54,380 bases of DNA. It comes from Liquorilactobacillus mali KCTC 3596 = DSM 20444 (GTDB lineage Bacteria; Bacillota; Bacilli; Lactobacillales; Lactobacillaceae). The notes beneath the pieces are model-generated. The model did no database searches. It was not told where the DNA came from and worked only from the letters and a program-made list of their open reading frames with translations. The position numbers were made by a program, and so were the translations under genes. Shown piece after piece: positions 17,771-26,040 of the stretch (its first letter is position 1; every line of letters begins with the position of its first letter). Location of the stretch: contig NZ_BACP01000049.1 of the NCBI RefSeq assembly GCF_000260415.1, forward strand, positions 1 through 54,380. The letters run 5' to 3'.

Positions 17771-17807
17771 CGACAAGAATTTACTTATAAATTTTTGTGG
17801 AGGAAAT

Positions 17808-18383
17808 ATGGCTAAAATATGTTTAAAAAGAGCTAGCGAGTTTAAGACAACAAGGTGGTCTGGTGGGCAAACAACTGAATTATATATATATCCAGCGGGA
17901 AGCTTATATGAAAATAGAGATTTTGGTTTTAGATTATCTTTTGCCACAGTTGAGGTTGATAAAAGTAAGTTCACGTCATTATCAGGTTATAAGCGCATAA
18001 TAATGCCGCTGACAAATCCAATTGAGTTGGTAAATAATAGTAAAACTACACGATTAATTCCTGGACGATCGTTTAATTTTGCGGGGTCTGACTTGATAGA
18101 GTCAAGGGGTGTTTCAAAAGATGTAAATCTGATGCACACTAGTGATTTTGCAGGACAGATTAGTACAATAGATGATAATAAGCTCAACTCATCTTGGGAG
18201 CATCTTTGTTTGTATAATCTTGGAGGGAAAAGGATAGTAACTATTAAAGATCAAAAGTTAACTGTTGGCTTAGGAGATTGTGTTATTATTAACAATATTA
18301 ATAGAGAAAATTTAGAAATTAAAATTGAGATTTCTGGAAATAAGAAAAAGCTGATTCTATTCGAAGTGAAAAAAGGTGATTAA
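17808..18383 (+). CDS. hutD: HutD family protein
   Basis: A 191-aa cupin-fold protein of the HutD/Ves family. Recognisable parts are the N-terminal TTRWSGGQTTELYIYPAG (about 14-31), FGFRLSFATVEVDKSKFTSLSGYKR and GRSFNFAGSD. In Pseudomonas HutD is thought to limit the level of histidine-use enzymes, perhaps by binding urocanate; it is not an enzyme of the pathway proper. GGAGG lies 7 bases before the ATG. Its end overlaps the regulator gene by 8 bases. Confidence 0.88.
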   Translation: MAKICLKRASEFKTTRWSGGQTTELYIYPAGSLYENRDFGFRLSFATVEVDKSKFTSLSGYKRIIMPLTNPIELVNNSKTTRLIPGRSFNFAGSDLIESRGVSKDVNLMHTSDFAGQISTIDDNKLNSSWEHLCLYNLGGKRIVTIKDQKLTVGLGDCVIINNINRENLEIKIEISGNKKKLILFEVKKGD

Positions 18384-19260
18384 TCTGTCTGATATAAGAA
18401 TAAAAGAAATAAAAAATAAAGAAGAACTACTGGAAAGACTCATGGTTGTCGGTAAAACCTCGGCAGTTAATAAAAAAATAGCAATGTATGTTGAAAAAAA
18501 CTATAATGCGATTGTTTTCATGACAGCAGATAAGATCAGTCAAGAAATTGGAGTCAGCCAAGGTAGTATTTCGCGGTTTTGTGTGAAGATGCAATATCGT
18601 GGATATAATGACTTCCTAAGATATTTACAGAAAATTATCAGCTCTGAGATGACTACGAGTAAGCGCTTTTCGATGTTAGACAAAGAAGATGACAACGATA
18701 AGAATTTGAATATATTGAATCAAGAAGTTAATAATTTACAAGAACTACAAGAATTGGCTCAAACTCCAGAGTATGCCAAAGCCGTGAATTTAATTGCAAA
18801 AAGTAAAAAAGTGTTTCTGATTTCCAACAGGATGTCAGCAACAATTCTTCCTTATATGAACTATATATTGAGTAGATTACGTCCTGATGTTTTTGAATTG
18901 AGGTATGGTTCACCTGAATGGGAAAACATTGATTTGACCTCACCAGAGGGGATAGTAGTATTTACAACAGTTTTTCCGAGATATTCGAGAACATTGTTAG
19001 AGAAGAATAAAAGACTCAAAGAAAGAGGCTTTAAAATTGTAGCATTAACTGACAGCAGGTTATCGCCTATTGTAGCATGTTCTGATGTTTCACTAATAAC
19101 ACCAATTACGGTTTCGTCTGTTTTTGATGTTTATAGTACGCCACTATTATTAATTAATTTGTTAATGAGGGATGTGTCTAAGAAGATTCCCAATATTGAT
19201 AAGAGATTAGATGAGATAGAGAGGATTAATGAGACAAATAATTCATTTTTTTTACATTGA
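18376..19260 (+). CDS. RpiR family transcriptional regulator
   Basis: A regulator of about 290 aa with an N-terminal RpiR helix-turn-helix (about 45-75: TADKISQEIGVSQGSISRFCVKM) and a C-terminal SIS-type sugar/effector domain (about 130-260: KKVFLISNRMSATILPYM, VFTTVFPRYSRTLL). As the last gene of the urocanate operon it is its likely local regulator, with the effector perhaps a pathway intermediate. The start is unclear: GTG at 18376 gives the longest form, but AAAGGTGA overlaps that codon, so a later start is possible. Confidence 0.85.
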   Translation: MINLSDIRIKEIKNKEELLERLMVVGKTSAVNKKIAMYVEKNYNAIVFMTADKISQEIGVSQGSISRFCVKMQYRGYNDFLRYLQKIISSEMTTSKRFSMLDKEDDNDKNLNILNQEVNNLQELQELAQTPEYAKAVNLIAKSKKVFLISNRMSATILPYMNYILSRLRPDVFELRYGSPEWENIDLTSPEGIVVFTTVFPRYSRTLLEKNKRLKERGFKIVALTDSRLSPIVACSDVSLITPITVSSVFDVYSTPLLLINLLMRDVSKKIPNIDKRLDEIERINETNNSFFLH

Positions 19261-19280
19261 GGAGTGCTAGAAAGCCCAAC

Positions 19281-19330
19281 ATATGAAATATTTATCTGCA
19301 GGGGTTGGGTCAAAAGTTGCGAGCCGTTCT
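19281..19330. repeat. diverged copy of the intergenic repeat family
   Basis: ACATATGAAATATTTATCTG followed by GGGGTTGGGTCAAAAGTTG resembles the left half of the hairpin repeats at 22495, 28806, 30543, 38898 and 40654. The right arm is missing or altered, so this copy is weak. Confidence 0.4.
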
Positions 19331-19383
19331 TTTACCGATTCCAGATAAACGTATTTTTTAAATCAAGATTCTCCGTCTGACGA

Positions 19384-19422
19384 GAAAGTACTCATGGCAT
19401 GTTCTGCGCCATGAGTACTTTC
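19384..19422. terminator. bidirectional hairpin between the urocanate operon and a converging gene
   Basis: A 15-bp perfect stem GAAAGTACTCATGGC/GCCATGAGTACTTTC (19384-19398, 19408-19422) with a 9-base loop lies between the RpiR gene and a converging minus-strand gene. The T tracts are short, but stem strength and position fit a terminator used from both sides. Confidence 0.7.
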
Positions 19423-19466
19423 TTGGTTTAATTCGAATTTTACTGACTTATGGCACACTTTCTCAT

Positions 19467-20333
19467 TTATGAGGCTTTGCCGTTGTTTCTTCCCCAAACA
19501 AACTTAATTATTTTTTGGCTCACTTCAGGATTTTGACGGAGCATGTGATGTTGAGCACTCCAGCCTTTAAACTCAATCTGATGATAGCTTTTTGCTCTGT
19601 TACCGATTAAATATTTAAGTGAACGAGCAGAGGTAGTACTGACACGTCCATCTGAATTGGATCCATTGTCTAAGTTCCCGTAGATATTAAGTACATGAAC
19701 TTGGTCGATTGGATATTTTTTCTTTCGGTTTAGTAAGAAGTGGTAGAAACTACTCATTTTTTGCGGACGGCTATCGGCAGCTAATCTGTTGTTGGGAAAC
19801 CGGAAGCCATCAATATTTGATCCATCAAATGGTCCTGCTATATCAACTTGGTGTACTAATTGTGCGGTTTTCTTTTCGTGACCAAGTAAATAATACATTA
19901 AATCAAGGTTTCCTAATGAATGGGCAACAACATTATATTTTTTAAAATGATGTTGTGATTGCAGACGCTCTAAAATTTTACCGAACCAAAAAGCATAACG
20001 TGAATAATTACGGTTATGATTGGCTACAAAATTAACTTCGATCAACGGATTATAGCTCTTATTTGTCCAGCGATAGCCATGCAATATATGAATTGCTCCG
20101 TTGCGCCGCACATTTGCGCGCACAACAGTGTTTGTCACTCCATTTTCAATCGCAGAATTTACCATATATCTTTCGGCTCGATAACTGCTGTCATACCCAT
20201 GAATGAAGAAAGTAGGTATATTCGATTTTTTGAAGCCCGTTTTCTTTATATTATCGCTGTGCACAAGTCCCCAACTTGAAGTACAGCCCAATATTATTAT
20301 TATGATAGTAAATAATAATTTGCGCTTCATCAT
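19467..20333 (-). CDS. DUF915-type alpha/beta hydrolase, exported
   Basis: A 288-aa protein with an N-terminal hydrophobic segment (about 5-22) that looks like a signal or anchor. The rest is an alpha/beta hydrolase: PTFFIHGYDSS (oxyanion region, about 40-50), the nucleophile elbow VVAHSLGNLD (about 136-145), a NIYGNLDNGSNSDG aspartate region and a C-terminal SAQHHML histidine. These fit the DUF915 lipase-like family common in lactobacilli, acting outside the membrane. The natural substrate is not known. It stands alone, convergent with the urocanate operon. Confidence 0.85.
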   Translation of the reverse strand: MMKRKLLFTIIIIILGCTSSWGLVHSDNIKKTGFKKSNIPTFFIHGYDSSYRAERYMVNSAIENGVTNTVVRANVRRNGAIHILHGYRWTNKSYNPLIEVNFVANHNRNYSRYAFWFGKILERLQSQHHFKKYNVVAHSLGNLDLMYYLLGHEKKTAQLVHQVDIAGPFDGSNIDGFRFPNNRLAADSRPQKMSSFYHFLLNRKKKYPIDQVHVLNIYGNLDNGSNSDGRVSTTSARSLKYLIGNRAKSYHQIEFKGWSAQHHMLRQNPEVSQKIIKFVWGRNNGKAS

Positions 20334-20451
20334 AATTTCCCCTAACTATGTAGTGAATTGAATCCTTTTGAGTCAGAATATCACATTGATGGGAATCACA
20401 ATGATAGGTATAGGTAAAATATAACTTGATTTTTAAAATATTTATAAATAC

Positions 20452-21339
20452 TTAATTATTCAGTACATCAAGTGAGTGAAACCACTGTTGATAATCAGAA
20501 GCAAAAAAACTTTCTTTAGCATAAACAAAGTAAAGTTCATGTTCAACCACTCCCCGTGGTAAGGGTAATTGTTTGAGAATTCCTTGTTTTAAATCATTTT
20601 CCACTAAAATCTTATATAAGAAACTAATTCCAACTCCTTTTTTGACAAGCTGTCGCAGCAAAGTCGGTTCAGAAATCGTTAGCAGTTGAGAAAAATCAGT
20701 AAGACTTATATTTTCTTTTTGTGCAAGAGAAGTCAGTATTTCACGTGAACCAGAACCTTCTTCTCTTATAATCAGAGGATATGATAGCAGATCATTCCAA
20801 GTTACGCTTTTCTTTCGTGCCAGTGGGTGTGTGCAACTGACAAGGGGTATGAAAGGTTCATTTCTAATGATATGATACGAAAAACTGTGTTTATCGAAAT
20901 TTCCCTCAACAATGCCAAAATCGATCGTACCGTTACTAATTTGCGCTAAAATACTTGTGGTGTTCCCAGCAACACACTTTATTGCAGTGAAATTAACTTT
21001 ATTCAACATAATTGAAATCATTTTTTTGCCGATTACTTCGCTCAAAGAACGTGTAATGCCAAATGATATTTTCTGTTTTTGATTGTCATTTTGAAGATTG
21101 TTTAGCACCTTTACTGCTTGCGCTTGGGTGCGGGTTAAAAATGCAGCAAGTTGTTCACCTGCATGCGTTAGGGTTAGTTTTGGACGCTTGTAAATAACGA
21201 GCTTCAAATTAAGACTTGTTTCAAGCCGCTGAATTTGTTGTGTTACGGCAGGTTGTGAGATGAAAAGCTGATGAGCAGTTTTGGTGTATGAGAGAGTTTG
21301 GCTGAGTACTAAAAATGTTTGATATTCTTGAGAAATCAT
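20452..21339 (-). CDS. LysR family transcriptional regulator
   Basis: A 295-aa LysR-type regulator: N-terminal helix-turn-helix (about 15-40, TAHQLFISQPAVTQQIQRLE) and a periplasmic-binding-protein-like effector domain (about 90-290). It is read divergently from the YeiH family gene, an arrangement well known for YeiE/YeiH, and probably controls that gene. Operators would lie in the roughly 110-base AT-rich gap between them. Confidence 0.92.
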   Translation of the reverse strand: MISQEYQTFLVLSQTLSYTKTAHQLFISQPAVTQQIQRLETSLNLKLVIYKRPKLTLTHAGEQLAAFLTRTQAQAVKVLNNLQNDNQKQKISFGITRSLSEVIGKKMISIMLNKVNFTAIKCVAGNTTSILAQISNGTIDFGIVEGNFDKHSFSYHIIRNEPFIPLVSCTHPLARKKSVTWNDLLSYPLIIREEGSGSREILTSLAQKENISLTDFSQLLTISEPTLLRQLVKKGVGISFLYKILVENDLKQGILKQLPLPRGVVEHELYFVYAKESFFASDYQQWFHSLDVLNN

Positions 21340-21450
21340 TACGTCCTCCTATATAACTACTTCTTATAATAATATAATAAATCATAATTTTATTTTATAG
21401 TCAATAATTAGTATGATTAAGCTTGTAAATTGTTGAAAGAGGGATTGAAA

Positions 21451-22479
21451 ATGATAGGAACTATAAAGAGTTATTCGTTTTGGCTTGCTGTTGTAATGAC
21501 TTTGATTTGCGCAGTAGTCGGAACATTTTTAGCACAGTTACCATATTTTTCACTTTTTGGAGCTTTAATCATCGCATTGATTTTGGGGATGATTTTTCAA
21601 TCTTCAAAAAAACTAGTATATCAAGCAAGTAGCGGGATAGCATTTATTTCAAATAAATTTTTGCGATTAGGAATTATTTTGCTTGGATTTAAATTAAACC
21701 TTATTCAGTTAGCACAGGCGGGAGTTAAAACTATTCTATTAGCAATTGTTATTGTTGCGGGTACAATCTTTTTGACATATTTCATTGAAAGAAAATTTGG
21801 TGTAGAGCCAGAATTGGCAATCTTAGCAGCAAGTGGTACAGGAATATGTGGTGCAGCTGCGGTAATGGGAATATCACCACAGATTAAAGTGGCTCCAGAA
21901 AAACAAGAAAGACAGCGTGAAAATGACGTATTAGCAGTTGCGATTGTTGCAATTATGGGGACAGTTTTTACATTTATTGATCTGGGACTGAAACCGCTAC
22001 TAGACTTAACACCCACTCAGTTCGGTGTTTTTGTAGGAGGTTCATTGCATGAAATTGCTCATGCAGTGGCCGCGGGAAGTGCTGCAGGACCTGTGGGATT
22101 AGATAGTGCAATCATTACTAAGCTTTCACGGGTATTGATGTTGGCACCAGCAGCGTTACTAATCGGCTTCTGGTATCAGAAAAGGAGTAAACATGATGGA
22201 ACGAGCAATGATTCTACTGCAAAATTGCCAATTCCTTGGTTCATGGCAGGATTTATTCTTGCTAGTGTTATAGGTACTTTTGTTCCACTTGGGACTAATA
22301 TGTTAAATATTTTGGTGAAAGCTGCATATATTTTCTTAGGGATGGCCATGTCTGCCATGGGAATGAGTGTTAATTTTAAAGTAATACTGAAGAGGGGATT
22401 ACCAGCATTTGCAGGGGTATTTGTGTCTTCAATTGTATTAGGAATATTTGTTTTAGTGGTTAGCAAATTGTACTTTTAA
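21451..22479 (+). CDS. YeiH family (UPF0324) membrane protein
   Basis: A 342-aa polytopic membrane protein with about ten hydrophobic helices. It carries the family blocks RLGIILLGFKLNL, AASGTGICGAAAVMG (about 129-143) and GGSLHEIAHAVAAGSAAG (about 196-213). Relatives are annotated as putative sulfate exporters; the substrate here is not known. ATG at 21451 is preferred over an upstream TTG at 21430 because AAAGAGGG lies in front of it. Regulation by the divergent LysR gene is likely. Confidence 0.88.
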   Translation: MIGTIKSYSFWLAVVMTLICAVVGTFLAQLPYFSLFGALIIALILGMIFQSSKKLVYQASSGIAFISNKFLRLGIILLGFKLNLIQLAQAGVKTILLAIVIVAGTIFLTYFIERKFGVEPELAILAASGTGICGAAAVMGISPQIKVAPEKQERQRENDVLAVAIVAIMGTVFTFIDLGLKPLLDLTPTQFGVFVGGSLHEIAHAVAAGSAAGPVGLDSAIITKLSRVLMLAPAALLIGFWYQKRSKHDGTSNDSTAKLPIPWFMAGFILASVIGTFVPLGTNMLNILVKAAYIFLGMAMSAMGMSVNFKVILKRGLPAFAGVFVSSIVLGIFVLVVSKLYF

Positions 22480-22494
22480 TTATTAACCTGTAGA

Positions 22495-22561
22495 ACAGAA
22501 CATATTCATATGAAATCAATAGGGTCAGGCTCAAAAGATAATCTTTGAACCAGACCCTATT
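22495..22561 (+). repeat. intergenic repeat family copy with terminator hairpin
   Basis: AGAACATATTCATATGAAAT followed by a long hairpin AGGGTCAGGCTCAAAAGAT/ATCTTTGAACCAGACCCT (22521-22559). It lies downstream of the YeiH gene and faces the converging ECF operon, so it probably also ends transcription. It aligns with the copies at 30543 and 38898. Confidence 0.75.
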
Positions 22562-22612
22562 TAAAATGAAGCATCATGTTTCTCGTCAATTCTATTTTTT
22601 ATCGTAGATAAC

Positions 22613-23287
22613 TTACCAAGGACGTACAAGAAATGAAAAAACAAAATAAAGTAGGATTAAGAAAGTAGCTAAACACCATTGCCATTTTGGCAAATTATCT
22701 TTATATGTGAGAGTTCGCGCTGCTCCTTCGGTAAATCCTTGAGATGTCATGGCCTCAGCCAAATCCTGCGACCAATTTAAGGCTACGATAATAACACGAA
22801 GGTAAAGACTCGGATTCCAAAAATGATAAGTAGTACCACGCATCATAGCTGAATAGCGAATTGTCTTGTACTGGTGTTTTATCCTGCCCAAAAGATTGAA
22901 GGATGCTAGTAGTCCATAGACAAAAGTTGAGGACAGCTTCAGATGAAGCGATAAACTCAGCAAAATGTTTTTGACAGAAACTGTCAGCGTGACAATTGCT
23001 CCCAAATAGAGATAAGCATATACACGAGAGGCGTAGATCCAGGCGGTGTGCCATACATCCCCTGTTCCGAACATAATGAACGACCACCAGCTACCCAAGG
23101 CAAGTGGAAAAGCATATAGGCTAGTCAGAATTAGTAATTTACCGGACGCCTTACAGTAGCAAAGATAAAGACAAGTGACGAAGATAACGACAATATTTGT
23201 TGAGACACTATGGGCAAATGTGATTTGAAGACCAATACCAAGCATGATAATCACCAAAATTGTAGGATTAATCCTTTTGCTGCTCAA
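22613..23287 (-). CDS. ykoC: ECF transporter transmembrane component (EcfT/YkoC-like)
   Basis: A 224-aa membrane protein with several helices and an EcfT coupling region (KTIRYSAMMRGTTYHFWNP, about 141-159; LAEAMTSQGFTEGA, about 176-189). It joins the ATPase to the substrate-binding S component. The start is TTG directly after the ATPase stop codon, so translation is coupled. It is the last gene of the TPP-riboswitch-controlled operon. Confidence 0.85.
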   Translation of the reverse strand: MSSKRINPTILVIIMLGIGLQITFAHSVSTNIVVIFVTCLYLCYCKASGKLLILTSLYAFPLALGSWWSFIMFGTGDVWHTAWIYASRVYAYLYLGAIVTLTVSVKNILLSLSLHLKLSSTFVYGLLASFNLLGRIKHQYKTIRYSAMMRGTTYHFWNPSLYLRVIIVALNWSQDLAEAMTSQGFTEGAARTLTYKDNLPKWQWCLATFLILLYFVFSFLVRPW

Positions 23288-24697
23288 TCAGAATTCCCCC
23301 AATCGCTTAATAGTCTGTTCATCCATCAGTAACTCATAATCAATATGTTCAACAACACCTCTTCGCTGATGTGAGATTATCAGTGTTGAAAGTCCTAGAT
23401 CCTTAGTAGTTTGTTTGATCAGCATCAACAGATTTTCGAGAGAATTAAGGTCTAGTCCCGCAAAAGGTTCGTCGAAGAGCATTACAGGCTGAGACATGAT
23501 TAGTATGATGAGTGCTTGTAATTTTTTTTGTTGTCCCCCAGAAAGTTGATAATTAACGTGTTTCAGAACTTGAATGAGATCAAGTTTATTGACTGCATCC
23601 TGAATTCGTTGAGCTGTCCAATATTCTGAGTGAAGTGAATTTGATTGCGAAAAGTCAAGCTCTTCATCTGCATGAAGTTTGATAAATTGATCACTGCTGT
23701 TTTGAAAAATGTTGGCAACAGTTCTAGCCCAGTTGCGCAGTCTGATTTTTTCAGAAGATTTCCCGTTATATAGGACGTTTCCACTATATTTTTTTTGATG
23801 AGAAAATGCTGCAAAAAGAGTTGACTTACCAATTCCGTTATCGCCAGACAAAAGTCCAACATATCCTTTAGGAATATTGAGTGAATTTGGCGATAATAGC
23901 AGTCGCTGTCCAATATGAAAGCTTAGATTATGCCATGAAAAGACTGCATTGTCGGGTAAGTTCTTCTGCGTGACTTTAGTTTGAGCCGGTAATTTTGCAA
24001 GCTCAGTTAGAGGTAACTCAACCAAGTTTTGTGAAGATAATTTAATTTCATACAAATGATCAACAAGACCATTATAATTTGAAATATCGTGATCGGAAAT
24101 GAAAATAGTCTTGTGTTGTGTTAGTTGTAACTGCTTCAATTCATTCAAGATCACAAGTCGTGAAACGTTATCAATATTAGCAAAGGGTTCATCCAAAAAG
24201 ATAATGGAACTATCAAGTACGAGAACGGTTGCCAAAGCCACACGTTGTTGTTCACCACCAGAAAGTGTTTGTAATATCCTGTCTTTGAATTGCCATAAGT
24301 TTGATTTTTTGAGGACTTCAGTCGCTCTCTTTTCAATTAGGTGGGCAGGATATTGAATGTTTTCTAAAGCAAATACTAGTTGTTCAAAGACAGTCTTCAT
24401 CGCAAATTGTCTGCTGGGATTCTGGAAAAGCATAGCAACATGGCGAGCACGTTCAAAAGGTACAATGTCTGCAATTTCTTGTCCATTAAGCAAAATACGG
24501 CCATTATTTTTGATACCGCTATATTGTGGATATAACCCAGCCATTAGCTTAAAAATAGTAGATTTTCCACTTCCAGAAGGACCAATCAACAAATTAAAGG
24601 AATTTAGCGGCAATTCAAAATTAAGACGCTCGAATATTGGCTTGGAATCAATTGAATAAGTGAAAGTCAAGTCTTCTACTTTTAAGGAAATACTCAT
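23288..24697 (-). CDS. ykoD: ECF transporter ATPase with two fused nucleotide-binding domains (YkoD-like)
   Basis: A 469-aa fusion of two ABC ATPase domains. The first has Walker A IGPSGSGKST (about 37-46), signature LSGGEQQRVALA and Walker B IIFLDEPFANID. The second has Walker A LSGDNGIGKST (about 283-293), signature LSGGQQKKLQAL and VMLFDEPFAGLD. It energises uptake through the neighbouring S and T subunits. Its ATG overlaps the stop of the S-component gene (ATGA). Confidence 0.93.
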   Translation of the reverse strand: MSISLKVEDLTFTYSIDSKPIFERLNFELPLNSFNLLIGPSGSGKSTIFKLMAGLYPQYSGIKNNGRILLNGQEIADIVPFERARHVAMLFQNPSRQFAMKTVFEQLVFALENIQYPAHLIEKRATEVLKKSNLWQFKDRILQTLSGGEQQRVALATVLVLDSSIIFLDEPFANIDNVSRLVILNELKQLQLTQHKTIFISDHDISNYNGLVDHLYEIKLSSQNLVELPLTELAKLPAQTKVTQKNLPDNAVFSWHNLSFHIGQRLLLSPNSLNIPKGYVGLLSGDNGIGKSTLFAAFSHQKKYSGNVLYNGKSSEKIRLRNWARTVANIFQNSSDQFIKLHADEELDFSQSNSLHSEYWTAQRIQDAVNKLDLIQVLKHVNYQLSGGQQKKLQALIILIMSQPVMLFDEPFAGLDLNSLENLLMLIKQTTKDLGLSTLIISHQRRGVVEHIDYELLMDEQTIKRLGEF

Positions 24698-25254
24698 TTA
24701 ATCAATCCCGATCTATTTACTAATTTTTTAATCCAATATACTAGTACACCTGAGAAGAAACCAATTGAGACGAAGCGTATTACAAAGAGACTAACTAGCA
24801 ATCCAACATGGTATTCACTGTATCCACTTTGAAACCAGTCCCAGACGAAGGTAATAATGGTTGAACCGATTGCAGATAATAACAAACCCAGCCTTCCCCA
24901 ATTCTTGTAGCCTGTAGCAGCAAAGCCAAGTTCGTTGCCAATTCCTTGAATGAAACCAGAGATTAGGGTAGAGGCGCCCCAACTTGAGAATAATAGCATC
25001 TCAACGGCAGCTGCTAATAACTCACCTACGACAGATGCTCCAACCTTTTTTAGTAACACTCCGGCCAATGGACCTGCCATGATCCATACACCGAGTGTCA
25101 GGTCATTTGCATAGGGCTTGAGTGGTGTTGCGGCTATTGCATAGTAAGCAAAGCTCCAAACCTGATAGATAATTCCGAAAAAAATAGCAATGATTGCCAA
25201 GAAGATTACATCTTTGACAGACCAGCCTTTTTTTGTGTGATCAACTGTTTGCAT
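24694..25254 (-). CDS. ykoE: ECF transporter S component, YkoE family (hydroxymethylpyrimidine/thiamine precursor)
   Basis: A 186-aa membrane protein of the YkoE type: DVIFLAIIAIFFGIIYQVW near the start and GFIQGIGNELGFAATGYKNW near 104-123. YkoEDC imports the thiamine pyrimidine precursor or thiamine itself. The TPP riboswitch in front supports this. The start at 25254 is chosen for the AAAGGGAG upstream; the open frame extends further to 25320 but runs into the riboswitch terminator. Confidence 0.9.
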   Translation of the reverse strand: MQTVDHTKKGWSVKDVIFLAIIAIFFGIIYQVWSFAYYAIAATPLKPYANDLTLGVWIMAGPLAGVLLKKVGASVVGELLAAAVEMLLFSSWGASTLISGFIQGIGNELGFAATGYKNWGRLGLLLSAIGSTIITFVWDWFQSGYSEYHVGLLVSLFVIRFVSIGFFSGVLVYWIKKLVNRSGLIK

Positions 25255-25305
25255 AATAATCGCTCCCTTTAAAATTTTGGAGACAACAAATAGAAATGAA
25301 TTGCG

Positions 25306-25342
25306 AAAAAAAGCCACCATACTCTACAATGAGTATGCCGGC
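25306..25342 (-). terminator. terminator of the TPP riboswitch
   Basis: On the minus strand GCCGGCATACTC pairs with GAGTATGGTGGC (one or two imperfect pairs) and is followed by seven T. It sits between the TPP aptamer and the ykoE-like gene, where an expression-platform terminator is expected. Confidence 0.75.
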
Positions 25343-25373
25343 AGCCTGATTGCTTTGATTAATATAATATCAA

Positions 25374-25453
25374 TCGACACAAAGCTCCCTCCGCTGGCAT
25401 TGTCCAGATCAGGTCAATGGGTAATTCTCAGCCAATTAGGCACCCCAGTTTGT
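25374..25453 (-). promoter_or_regulatory. TPP riboswitch (THI element)
   Basis: The minus strand shows the conserved parts in order: GGGGTGCC, GGCTGAGA, ACCCATTGACCTGATC, TGGACAATGCCAGCG and GAGGGAGC. This is the thiamine pyrophosphate aptamer. With the terminator at 25306-25342 it should lower expression of the YkoEDC-type operon when TPP is plentiful. Confidence 0.96.
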
Positions 25454-25765
25454 TAATCTCTTAAAAACATGTTCAGTCTAACAAAGATTTTGTAAAATGT
25501 AAAGATATAAATGTTGTATAACAAAACAATACTACTCTGATTTTTCTCTGATCTAGTAAGGATGTATTTCCTTTGGCTAAGTCTGGATTACTCGTGACAA
25601 ACTAGGCTATGAATAATTTTGGGGGAATCATCCAACTATAATTGAATTGCGCTCTCTTAATTAGTCTGAATAGTAAATTAGCGGTATAATTAGTGTTGTT
25701 GGTTATCAGTAAAGTATTGAGAATGGCTAACTTTTTGGAAATAAACTTGATTTTGAGGGGGAATA
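25454..25765. other. intergenic region upstream of the riboswitch and of the DUF2187 gene
   Basis: This 312-base gap lies between two divergent units. It must hold the minus-strand promoter of the riboswitch transcript and the plus-strand promoter of the DUF2187-KtrB pair; TATAAT at 25685-25690 is the best plus-strand -10 candidate, although no good -35 accompanies it. I see no small gene here. Confidence 0.4.
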
Positions 25766-26017
25766 ATGTTGGGTAATGAAAAAAGAAATGATCAAAATAA
25801 ACAAATTATTGAAGTTAATGAATTAGGTGAACCTTTCATTGAGAGGACACATGTCTCTTTTATCTTTAACAGGCAGCATTTTAAGGGAATTGTTGAAAAA
25901 CAGTTGAAGAACTCTGCGATAATTGATTTTGATGATGAATATAGCGGCTCGGAGACAGCGCTTGACCTAAAGCAAAAAGTTGTAATCAGTTACTCAAAAA
26001 TGAAGCTGTTAAATTAA
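25766..26017 (+). CDS. DUF2187 family small protein
   Basis: An 83-aa soluble protein. The C-terminal 55 residues (VSFIFNRQHFKGIVEKQLKN, then LDLKQKVVISYSKMK) fit the DUF2187/YkvS-type small beta domain of Firmicutes. Function is unknown. GAGGGGG precedes the ATG. It lies 23 bases before the potassium transporter gene, in the same direction, so the two are likely co-transcribed. Confidence 0.7.
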   Translation: MLGNEKRNDQNKQIIEVNELGEPFIERTHVSFIFNRQHFKGIVEKQLKNSAIIDFDDEYSGSETALDLKQKVVISYSKMKLLN

Positions 26018-26040
26018 TTTTGTAAAGGAAAGATAAAGTA

